Under the pieces are notes generated by a model. The model saw nothing but the letters and a program-made list of their open reading frames with translations. It ran no database searches and was not told the origin of the DNA. Below are positions 26,560 to 33,612 of a stretch of 64,000 nt of DNA, in pieces (the first letter of the stretch is position 1; the number at the start of each line of letters is the position of its first letter). The position numbers were made by a program, and so were the translations under genes. Where the stretch lies: positions 558,001 through 622,000 of the forward strand of contig CBDAQC010000004.1 in assembly GCA_965198915.1 (NCBI GenBank), written 5' to 3'. This DNA comes from BOG-908 sp965198915 (GTDB lineage Bacteria > Pseudomonadota > Alphaproteobacteria > Acetobacterales > Acetobacteraceae).

Positions 26560-27951
26560 TTGGATCCGGTTCAGCTCCATCTCGGCTTCAGCGCTGGCGG
26601 CGAGGCGTTGTCCGCACCGGCGCTCGCGGTGGCCGAGGTGGCGCGGGTGCCGTCCTGCACGCGCGTGCCGAACGCGCCCGCCTGCCTGGTGGGCATCGCC
26701 AGCCTGCGCGGAACGGTGCTGCCGGTGGTCTCCCTGGCCGCCCTGCTCGGCCACGCGCAGACAGCCTGCACCCCCTCCTCGCGGCTGCTGGTGACGCAGG
26801 GCGCGTCGCCGGTGGGCCTGCTGGTGGACCAGGTGACCAGTCTGGGCGCCCCCGGCAGCGCCCGCCCCCTGGACCTGCACGCGTTGCTGGATGCGGCGTT
26901 TGCCGGCGCGCGGCGCCGCCCCGCCACCCCGGACGGCGCGCGCGCCGTCCAGACGCCGGCGCCCGCCCCAGCCGCCGCCCAACTCGCTCTGGTGGGGCTG
27001 CGCGTGGCCGGGCAGGACTACGCGATGCGGCTGCACGAAGTGTCCGCCATCCTGCGCCTGCCCGAAGCCCGGGTGCACGTGCCGGGCACGGACGGCCCCA
27101 TGCTGGGGGCGATGCCCCACCCGGGCGGCACGCTGCCGCTCGTCTCTCTCGCGGCCCTGCTTGGCCTGGCGTGCCGCCCGGGCAGCGCCGCAAGAGTCGT
27201 CGTCACCACGCTCGCCGGCCTGCCGCTCGGCCTGGTCGTGGACGCGGTGACCGGCACGCTGGCGCTGCCGCCGGACGCGATCGGGCCGGTGCCCGCAATG
27301 CTGACCCGCGGCGCCGCAGAGGCGAGCCTGGACGGCATCTGCCGGCTGGACGGCGGCGCCCGGCTGGCAGGCCTGCTCTCCCCCGCGCGCCTGTTCGATG
27401 CGGACACGCTGGCCCGCCTCCAGGCCTCCGGCGCGCAGCAGGCCTGGCCCGGCGCCGCCGAGGCCGCGCCCGCAGCCGCGGCGCAGCCTTTCCTGCTCTT
27501 CCGTCTGGGCGACGAGCAATACGGCCTGCCGCTCGCCGAGGTGGACGAGGTGGTGCGCCGGCCGGCCACACTGACCTGGCTGCCGCACGGCGCGGATTTC
27601 CTTCTCGGCATGATGGCGCTGCGCGGGCGCAGCGTGCCGGTGCTCGACATGGGGCGCCGCTTCGCTTCGGCCTCCGGCCAGGACGGCCTGCGTCAGGTGG
27701 TGGTGATCTCCCACGCCGGACTGCAGGCCGGCCTTGCGGTGGACGCCGTGTGCGACATTCTTCCCGTGCCGCAAGCCGCCCTGCAGCCCGCCCCGGCCTT
27801 GGCGTCCGGCACGCAGGCGCTGTTCGACCGCGTGGCCCTCCACCATGAAGGCCGCGTGGTGCTGCTGATCTCGCCCGGCGGCCTGCTGGCCCAGGCCGGG
27901 CAGGACCTGCGTAGCGAGGCGGGTCGCCCCGCCCCGCCCGCCGCCGCCTGA
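26560..27951 (+). CDS. Triple CheW-domain coupling protein
   Basis: 463 residues made of three CheW-like domains: about 1-125 (LVGIASLRGTVLPVVSLAALLG), 145-295 (LRVAGQDYAMRLHEVSAILRLPEARV, then GGTLPLVSLAALLG) and 310-455 (FRLGDEQYGLPLAEVDEVVR, then MMALRGRSVPVLDMGRRF). The third is closest to canonical CheW; the first is shortest at its N-terminus. CheW links receptors to CheA. Three domains in one chain could bridge several receptor or kinase units, matching the doubled receptor upstream. The start is a TTG 4 bp after the receptor stop, so translation is probably coupled. Confidence 0.9.
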   Translation: MDPVQLHLGFSAGGEALSAPALAVAEVARVPSCTRVPNAPACLVGIASLRGTVLPVVSLAALLGHAQTACTPSSRLLVTQGASPVGLLVDQVTSLGAPGSARPLDLHALLDAAFAGARRRPATPDGARAVQTPAPAPAAAQLALVGLRVAGQDYAMRLHEVSAILRLPEARVHVPGTDGPMLGAMPHPGGTLPLVSLAALLGLACRPGSAARVVVTTLAGLPLGLVVDAVTGTLALPPDAIGPVPAMLTRGAAEASLDGICRLDGGARLAGLLSPARLFDADTLARLQASGAQQAWPGAAEAAPAAAAQPFLLFRLGDEQYGLPLAEVDEVVRRPATLTWLPHGADFLLGMMALRGRSVPVLDMGRRFASASGQDGLRQVVVISHAGLQAGLAVDAVCDILPVPQAALQPAPALASGTQALFDRVALHHEGRVVLLISPGGLLAQAGQDLRSEAGRPAPPAAA

Positions 27952-27973
27952 TGGCCCTTTCGGACCACGCCGG

Positions 27974-29077
27974 ATGATACGCGTCCTGGTCGTCGACGAT
28001 TCGGCGCTGATGCGCCGCGTTCTGGGTGGCATGCTGGGCCGGGCGCCGGACATGGAGCTGGCCTATGCGCGCGACGGGGTGGAGGCGATGGCGCAGCTCC
28101 ACGCCTTCCAACCCGACGTGATCACGCTGGACGTGCAGATGCCGCAGATGGATGGCCTGTCCTGCCTGGACCGCATCATGGTGGAGCGGCCGAGCCGGGT
28201 GATCATGGTCTCCTCGCTCACTGCCCAAGGCGCGGACGCCACGCTGGAGGCGATGCAACTCGGCGCAGTGGATTTCATCGCCAAGCCGCAGGGCACCATC
28301 TCGCTGGCGCCGGACGCGTTCGGCGACACGCTGGTGGAACGCGTACGCGCCGCCGCCCTCGCCCGGCTGCGCCCGGCCGCGCGCCTGCAGGAGCGCGTGC
28401 GGCTGCGTGCCCGGGCGGCCGCACCCGCCGGCTTCGCCGTCCCGCCGGACCCCCCAATGCCGCGCCGCGCCATGCCGCCCGGCCAGATCGTGCTGGTAGG
28501 CACGTCCACCGGCGGGCCGCTGGCGCTGGAGGCGCTGCTGCATCCTCTGCCGGCCGACTTTCCGTGGCCCATACTCGTGGCACAGCACATGCCGGGCGCC
28601 TTCACCGGCCCGCTCGCCCGCAGGCTGGACCGCTCCTGCGCCCTGCATGTCGTCGAGGCAGGCGCACCGGCGCCGATCGCCGCCGGCCACGTCTATATCG
28701 GCCGCGGCGACGCCGACCTGATCGTGGGCGCCCGGCCGGGCGGGCTGGTGGTGATGGCCGCGCCATCCGATCCCGGCCATCGCTGGCATCCGAGCGTGGA
28801 CCGCCTCGTCGCCACTGCGATGGAACATGCCGGCGCCCAGCATCTGGTGGGCGTGCTGATGACGGGCATGGGCAATGACGGGGCGGCGTCGATGACCCGG
28901 CTGCGCCAGGAAGGCGGCCGCACCATCGCCGAGGCGCAGGAGACCGCCGTGGTCTGGGGCATGCCCGGCGAACTGGTCCGCGCGGGCGGTGCCGAGCGCG
29001 TGGCCCGGCTGGAGGACATCGCCGGGCACCTGCTGGACTGGGCCGCCTCACCGCCGACGGCGCGTGTGCCCGGATGA
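27974..29077 (+). CDS. cheB: CheB protein-glutamate methylesterase
   Basis: 367 residues. An N-terminal receiver (acidic DD in VVDDSALMRR, phosphoacceptor Asp in ITLDVQMPQMDG, Lys in IAKPQG) is joined to the methylesterase domain by a Pro/Ala/Arg-rich linker. The catalytic triad is visible: Ser in GTSTGG (about 175), His in AQHMP (about 202) and Asp in GMGNDGA (about 300). It removes methyl groups from receptors. Its presence implies that the MCP-like protein is methylated. Its stop overlaps a 22-codon ORF. Confidence 0.95.
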   Translation: MIRVLVVDDSALMRRVLGGMLGRAPDMELAYARDGVEAMAQLHAFQPDVITLDVQMPQMDGLSCLDRIMVERPSRVIMVSSLTAQGADATLEAMQLGAVDFIAKPQGTISLAPDAFGDTLVERVRAAALARLRPAARLQERVRLRARAAAPAGFAVPPDPPMPRRAMPPGQIVLVGTSTGGPLALEALLHPLPADFPWPILVAQHMPGAFTGPLARRLDRSCALHVVEAGAPAPIAAGHVYIGRGDADLIVGARPGGLVVMAAPSDPGHRWHPSVDRLVATAMEHAGAQHLVGVLMTGMGNDGAASMTRLRQEGGRTIAEAQETAVVWGMPGELVRAGGAERVARLEDIAGHLLDWAASPPTARVPG

Positions 29078-29142
29078 CGCCCTGGCACGCAGGCGAGCCC
29101 GACCTGGCCGCGGCGGGCAGCGCCCGCGGACCGGCGCCGTGA
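29074..29142 (+). CDS. 22-codon ORF bridging cheB and cheR
   Basis: The ATG overlaps the cheB stop (ATGA) and the TGA overlaps the GTG start of cheR (GTGA). The product would be MTPWHAGEPDLAAAGSARGP followed by AP. Without it the 61-nt gap between cheB and cheR would break translational coupling. No sequence recognised; the peptide itself may not matter. Confidence 0.4.
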   Translation: MTPWHAGEPDLAAAGSARGPAP

Positions 29143-29996
29143 GCGGACAGGCCCCCGCTCCGCTCAGCGCCGACCACCTGCGCCGGCTCTGCGACTTCCT
29201 CTACCAGCGCACCGGCATGTCCTACGGCGAGGCGAAGCGCTACTACATCGAGCGCCGGGTGGCCGACCGCATGGACCGCGCCGGCGCCCGCAGCATGGGC
29301 GCCTACCTGGCCCTGCTGCAGAACGACGGCGCCGAAGCAGAGGCGCTGATCAACAGCTTCACCGTCAACGAGACGTATTTCTACCGCGAGGACCATCAGC
29401 TCCGCTGCCTCAGCCGGTCCATGCTGCCGGAGATCGTGGCCCGGCGCGGTCCGGGCGACCTGGTGCGCATCTGGTCGCTGCCCTGCTCCACCGGCGAGGA
29501 GCCTTACTCGGTGGCGATCTGGCTGCTGGAGAACTGGCGCCTGGTGGACGCCTACAACGTGGAGATCGTGGGCTCGGACATCGACACCAGCGTGCTGGCG
29601 GACGCCGCTGTCGGCACCTATGGGGCGCGCGCTCTGGGCCGGCTGCCGGACTCGCTATGCGCGCGCTATTTCGGCCCGCTGCAGGGCGGCTTGCGGCAGG
29701 TGATTCCTGACCTGCGCGAATCGGTGCGCTTCACCCAATGCAACCTGATCGACGCGGCGAGCATGGCCGCCCAGGGCCGTTTCGACGTGATATTGTGCCG
29801 CAACGTGCTGATCTATTTCGACGAGGCCTCCCGGCTAGCCGCCGCCGGCAACCTGTATGAGAGCCTGCTGCCCGGGGGGTTCCTCTGCCTGGGGCATACC
29901 GAGTCGATGTCGCGTATTTCCGACCGTTTCGTGGCCAGGCGGTTCGAGGATGCGGTGGTGTTTCAGAGGCAAGATAAGGAAGGCCTTCTTTTTTGA
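29139..29996 (+). CDS. cheR: CheR chemotaxis methyltransferase
   Basis: About 285 residues. It methylates receptor glutamates with SAM. The N-terminal helical domain has LCDFLYQRTGMSYGEAKRYY and FTVNETYFYRE; the SAM-binding part has WSLPCSTGEEPYSVAIWLLE, the ASD-like EIVGSDID, and FDVILCRNVLIYFD. The C-terminal pentapeptide-binding part is normal. The GTG start overlaps the preceding 22-codon ORF. The last five residues (EGLLF) and the stop codon are made from the family A repeat that begins here, so repeat insertion has reset the C-terminus. Confidence 0.94.
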   Translation: MSGQAPAPLSADHLRRLCDFLYQRTGMSYGEAKRYYIERRVADRMDRAGARSMGAYLALLQNDGAEAEALINSFTVNETYFYREDHQLRCLSRSMLPEIVARRGPGDLVRIWSLPCSTGEEPYSVAIWLLENWRLVDAYNVEIVGSDIDTSVLADAAVGTYGARALGRLPDSLCARYFGPLQGGLRQVIPDLRESVRFTQCNLIDAASMAAQGRFDVILCRNVLIYFDEASRLAAAGNLYESLLPGGFLCLGHTESMSRISDRFVARRFEDAVVFQRQDKEGLLF

Positions 29997-30152
29997 AAAA
30001 AAGAAGCAAAAAACTTTTGCTCTCCCGCCTGCACCACGGCGCGCGCTGGTGCGGCCGAAGCGCGCACTGGCAGAACGGAGGCGCGCCGTGGTGCAGGCGG
30101 CAGGAGCAAAAGTTTTTTGGTTCTTTTTTTCAAAAACGAACCGCTTCCTTCC
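29975..30152. repeat. Family A paired-hairpin repeat, copy 2
   Basis: Left arm CCTTCTTTTTTGAAAAAAAG then AAGCAAAAAACTTTTG; right arm GCAAAAGTTTTTTGGTTC with a GAACC partner. The centre is an 18-bp inverted repeat, GCCTGCACCACGGCGCGC with GCGCGCCGTGGTGCAGGC. It lies between cheR and cheA and supplies the cheR stop. Confidence 0.85.
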
Positions 30153-30173
30153 TTCCTTCGCCCACCTGACCCC

Positions 30174-32105
30174 ATGGACGAACTCCTGGAACAATTCGTC
30201 ATCGAAGGCCGCGAGCTGGTAGCGCAGGCAACCGGCGACCTGCTGGCGATGGAACGCGCCGGCTACGACGCCGCGCGCACCTCAAGCGCCTTCCGCGCCC
30301 TGCACACGCTGAAGGGCTCGGCCGGGCTGTTCGACATGGCGCCGCTGGGCGCCGTGCTGCATGCGGCAGAGGACCTGATGGCAGCGTTGCGGGAGGCCGA
30401 GGCGGCCCCGGGCGCGCAGGCGATGACGGCGCTGCTCGCCTGCATGGATTACGCGGAGGCGGGGATCGAGGCGGTGGCCCTGAACGGCGCCCTGCCGCAG
30501 GACGCGGCCACCCGCGCCCATGCGGTGGTGGCCGCCCTGCGCGGCCCGGACGGGGCAGCGCCGCCAGCCGGGACCGCGCCGGAGGTGCGGGAGCAGTCCT
30601 GGCTGACCGCATTGCTGGCCGATGCCACGGGCGAGGCGCGCAGCGCGGTGCGCTACGTGCCCGCGCCCGGCTGCTTCTTCCTGGGCGACGACCCGCTGGC
30701 GCTGGTGCGCCAGATCCCCGAGCTGCTGGCGCTGCGCATCGGTCCGCGCGCGGCGTGGTCGCTGCCGGCGTATGACCCGTTCGCCTGCAACCTGGAAATA
30801 ACTGCGCTGAGCGCAGCGCCGGTGGCGGCGCTGGCCGGGCTGTTCCGGTTCGTGCCCGACCAGGCGACGGTACTCGAGGTGGCCGCGTCCCCGCCGCCAC
30901 CCCAGCCGGAGCCGGTGACCCCGGGTGCGGCAGCAACGCGGCAGTTGCGCGTCGCCGCCGCGCAGGTCGACGCGCTGGCGGGCCTGATCGACGAGCTGTT
31001 CGCCGCGAAGAACCGCCTGGCCCATTTGGCGGAGGCGGCCGGCTCGGCTGCCCTGGCGCGCGGCCTGGCGGAGACCGAGGCCGAACTGGGCCGGCTGGCC
31101 GGTCTGATGCACCGTTCAGTGACGGCGATGCGCCTGGTCAAGCTGGACCAGACGCTGCGCCGCCTGCCGCGCCTGGTGCGCGAGGTGGCGCAGGAACTAG
31201 GGCGCGACGTGCGCTTCACCGTTGAGGGTGCCGACATACAGGCAGACAAGGCCACCGTGGACGCGCTGTTCGAGCCGCTGCTGCATCTGGTGCGCAACGC
31301 CGTCGATCACGGCATCGAGCCGCCGCAGGCGCGGCTGGCGGCCGGCAAGCCCGCCCAGGGCCATGTATCGCTGCGGGCCACGCTGGAGGGCGCGCAGGTG
31401 GAGATCACGCTGACAGATGACGGCGCCGGGCTGGATGCGGGCGCGCTGCGCCGGGCGGCCGCGGCCCGGGGGATGGCCGAACCCGCCGCGCTGGACGCCA
31501 TGGCGGACGCGGCGGTGCACGACCTTATCTTCCTGCCCGGCTTCTCGACGGCGTCCGAGGTGAGCGGCACGTCCGGCCGCGGCGTCGGCATGGATGCGGT
31601 GCGCGCGGCGGTCCAGGCGATGGGCGGTCAGGTCGGCATCGCGCCGGCGCCCGTCCGCGGCACTGTGGTGCGCCTGACCGTGCCGCAGACCGCTTCCATA
31701 CTGGGCGTGGTCGCCGTGCAGGCGGGCGGCGGCAGGTTCGCCATCCCGATCGGCGACATCGAGGAGACGGCACGGGTAGCGCGCGCCGCGATGGTGCCGA
31801 TACAGGCCGGCCAGGCCTTCGTGCTGCGCGGCCGGACGATCCCGCTGCTGCAACTGTCAGGCCTGCTCGGCGCGGGCAGGCCAGGAGCAGCGGCGCCCGA
31901 GCCGGGGCCGTTCGCTTGCGTGGTGATCGCCAGGCTGTACGGCGAGCTTGCCGGCATCGAGGTGGACGCGCTGGGCGCGCGCATGGAGGTGGTGCTTCGC
32001 CCGCTACCCGCGCTGCTGGCGGCGACACCCGGCCTGCGCGGCTCGGCGCTGCTGGGCGATGGCGCCGTGCTGCTGGTGCTGGACCTGGCGGGGCTGCTCC
32101 GGTGA
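30174..32105 (+). CDS. cheA: CheA chemotaxis histidine kinase
   Basis: About 643 residues. Hpt domain at the N-terminus with the phosphorylated His44 in ALHTLKGSAG; a P2-like response-regulator-binding domain at about 160-240 (GCFFLGDDPLALVRQIPELL); dimerisation helices; an HATPase domain with LLHLVRNAVDHGIEPP, DDGAGLD and GRGVGMDAV; and a C-terminal CheW-like domain (PQTASILGVVAVQAGGGRFAIP). All catalytic features are present. It phosphorylates CheY and CheB. The start is the ATG at 30174, the first after the family A repeat. Its stop overlaps the next gene. Confidence 0.95.
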   Translation: MDELLEQFVIEGRELVAQATGDLLAMERAGYDAARTSSAFRALHTLKGSAGLFDMAPLGAVLHAAEDLMAALREAEAAPGAQAMTALLACMDYAEAGIEAVALNGALPQDAATRAHAVVAALRGPDGAAPPAGTAPEVREQSWLTALLADATGEARSAVRYVPAPGCFFLGDDPLALVRQIPELLALRIGPRAAWSLPAYDPFACNLEITALSAAPVAALAGLFRFVPDQATVLEVAASPPPPQPEPVTPGAAATRQLRVAAAQVDALAGLIDELFAAKNRLAHLAEAAGSAALARGLAETEAELGRLAGLMHRSVTAMRLVKLDQTLRRLPRLVREVAQELGRDVRFTVEGADIQADKATVDALFEPLLHLVRNAVDHGIEPPQARLAAGKPAQGHVSLRATLEGAQVEITLTDDGAGLDAGALRRAAAARGMAEPAALDAMADAAVHDLIFLPGFSTASEVSGTSGRGVGMDAVRAAVQAMGGQVGIAPAPVRGTVVRLTVPQTASILGVVAVQAGGGRFAIPIGDIEETARVARAAMVPIQAGQAFVLRGRTIPLLQLSGLLGAGRPGAAAPEPGPFACVVIARLYGELAGIEVDALGARMEVVLRPLPALLAATPGLRGSALLGDGAVLLVLDLAGLLR

Positions 32106-32356
32106 GCGTGGCGCTGGATGGCGGCGTGATACGGCTGACCGGCGCCGGCCGGATCGAAGATGCCGAAACCCTGGTGGCGCTGCTGCAGGCCCATCCCGGC
32201 TGCACGGTCGACCTGACGGAGTGCGGCCCCTTGCACACCGCTGTGACCCAGGTGTTGCTGGCGTTCCGGCCGGCCTTGGCGGGCCAGCCGGCCGACGCGT
32301 TCCTCAAGGACTGGGTGCTCCCCCTTCTGGCGGCCGGTCCTGCAGGCGGGCGTTGA
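32102..32356 (+). CDS. Small STAS-like protein coupled to cheA
   Basis: 84 residues starting at a GTG that overlaps the cheA stop (GTGA). The pattern (a beta strand, then IEDAETLVALLQAHPGCTVDLTECGPLHTAVTQVLLAF) fits a minimal STAS fold, but the usual phosphorylated Ser in a D-x-S motif is replaced by ECGPLHTA, so any switch must differ. STAS proteins occur in other chemosensory clusters as regulators. Assigned by pattern only. Confidence 0.55.
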   Translation: MSVALDGGVIRLTGAGRIEDAETLVALLQAHPGCTVDLTECGPLHTAVTQVLLAFRPALAGQPADAFLKDWVLPLLAAGPAGGR

Positions 32357-32569
32357 GGCGGCGAGTTCCGGTGGCCGGGAAGCAACGCGCGCGGAAAAGC
32401 ATCTAAAAGGCCGACGCTTCGGCGTCGACCGCGCTGCAACACACGGCGCGAACGCGGAACAGAGAAGCCTTGTCCAATCTTTCCGGAAAAGAAGGTTCCG
32501 GCTTCCTACCTTGCGGAGCCGGTTTGCCGAGTTTTGCACAACACGCTATCGAAACGCATCGGAGCCTGA

Positions 32570-32950
32570 ATGACGATCACCGTTCTCATTGTCGACGACA
32601 GCAAGCTGGCCCGCATCGTTGCCGGCAAGGCGGTGGGCAGCCTGCAGCCGGGCTGGCAGCGCCGCGAGGCCGCCAATGCCGACGAGGCGCTGGCCGCGAT
32701 CGCCGGCGGCGGCGTGGACGTGGCGCTGCTGGATTTCAACATGCCGGGGCGTGACGGGCTGGAGCTGGCTGCCGAGATACGCGCCCTGCATCCGACGATG
32801 CCGCTGGCGGTGATCACCGCCAACGTGCAGGACGAGGTGGTGATGCGCGCCCGCGCCGTGGGAGCCGCCTTCGTCAGCAAGCCGCTGACCGAGGACGGGC
32901 TGCGCGGCTTCCTGTCGGGCGCCGCGCTGCGGCTGCGCGCCGCGCACTGA
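32570..32950 (+). CDS. cheY: CheY-like single-domain response regulator
   Basis: 126 residues. Acidic pair in IVDDSKLAR, phosphoacceptor Asp in VALLDFNMPGRDG, Thr in VITAN and Lys in FVSKPL. It lacks an output domain and is the expected CheA target. It sits 213 bp after the STAS-like gene, a gap that holds a small UUCG-loop hairpin (CGACGCTTCGGCGTCG near 32413), and 2 bp before cheC. Confidence 0.9.
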   Translation: MTITVLIVDDSKLARIVAGKAVGSLQPGWQRREAANADEALAAIAGGGVDVALLDFNMPGRDGLELAAEIRALHPTMPLAVITANVQDEVVMRARAVGAAFVSKPLTEDGLRGFLSGAALRLRAAH

Positions 32951-32952
32951 GC

Positions 32953-33597
32953 ATGCCAGCCACCGCGGAGCTGACCGAGCTGGAGCGGGACGCGCTGACC
33001 GAACTCGTCAACATCGGCGTCAGCCGTGCGGCCGCCTCGCTGCGCAGCATGGTCGGCCGCCAGGTGCTGCTCTCGGTTCCCTCGATCGAGCTCGTGGGCT
33101 TGCGCGAGGCCACCGCCCTCATCAGGGAACGCGAAGCCGGCGACCTGGTAGCGGTGCAGCAGGACTTCGCCGGTGCGTTCTCCGGCCGCGCCATGCTTGT
33201 GTTTCCCCTGGCCAACAGCCTGGAACTGGCGCGCGCGGTGATCGGCGAGACGGCCAGCGACGCCGAAGCGGCAGAGATGGAGGAGGAGGCGCTGGCCGAG
33301 ACCGGCAACATCATCCTCAACAACTGCCTGGGCAGCATGGCCAACATGCTGCGCCAGTCGCTCAGCATGACGCTGCCCAGGGTGTTCCACGCGCGCGGCG
33401 AGGCGCTGTTCACGCTGACCGCGGATGGCGAGGCAGACGGCACCGTGCTGTTCCTCTACATCAACTTCTCGGTGCTGGGGCGCGACATACGCGGCTACAT
33501 AGCGATGTTGCTGGACATGCCGTCACTCGCCGCCCTGAAACTGCTGGTGGGCCAGTTCATCGCGAGCGTCATGAGCGACGACGCCGATGTCGCCTGA
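32953..33597 (+). CDS. cheC: CheC-type CheY phosphatase
   Basis: 214 residues. Both CheC active-site motifs are readable: LTELVNIGVSRAAASL near the N-terminus and EEEALAETGNIILNNCLGSM in the second half, each with the Glu and Asn that remove phosphate from CheY. The fold is the CheC/CheX/FliY type. It follows cheY by 2 bp. Having a dedicated phosphatase suggests a fast, self-contained signalling loop. Confidence 0.9.
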   Translation: MPATAELTELERDALTELVNIGVSRAAASLRSMVGRQVLLSVPSIELVGLREATALIREREAGDLVAVQQDFAGAFSGRAMLVFPLANSLELARAVIGETASDAEAAEMEEEALAETGNIILNNCLGSMANMLRQSLSMTLPRVFHARGEALFTLTADGEADGTVLFLYINFSVLGRDIRGYIAMLLDMPSLAALKLLVGQFIASVMSDDADVA

Positions 33598-33612
33598 CCG
33601 TGTCCGCCTGAA

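Noticed and set aside
24248..26794. 848-codon Arg/Gly-rich plus-strand frame
   Set aside because: An out-of-frame shadow of the receptor gene; low complexity and no motif.
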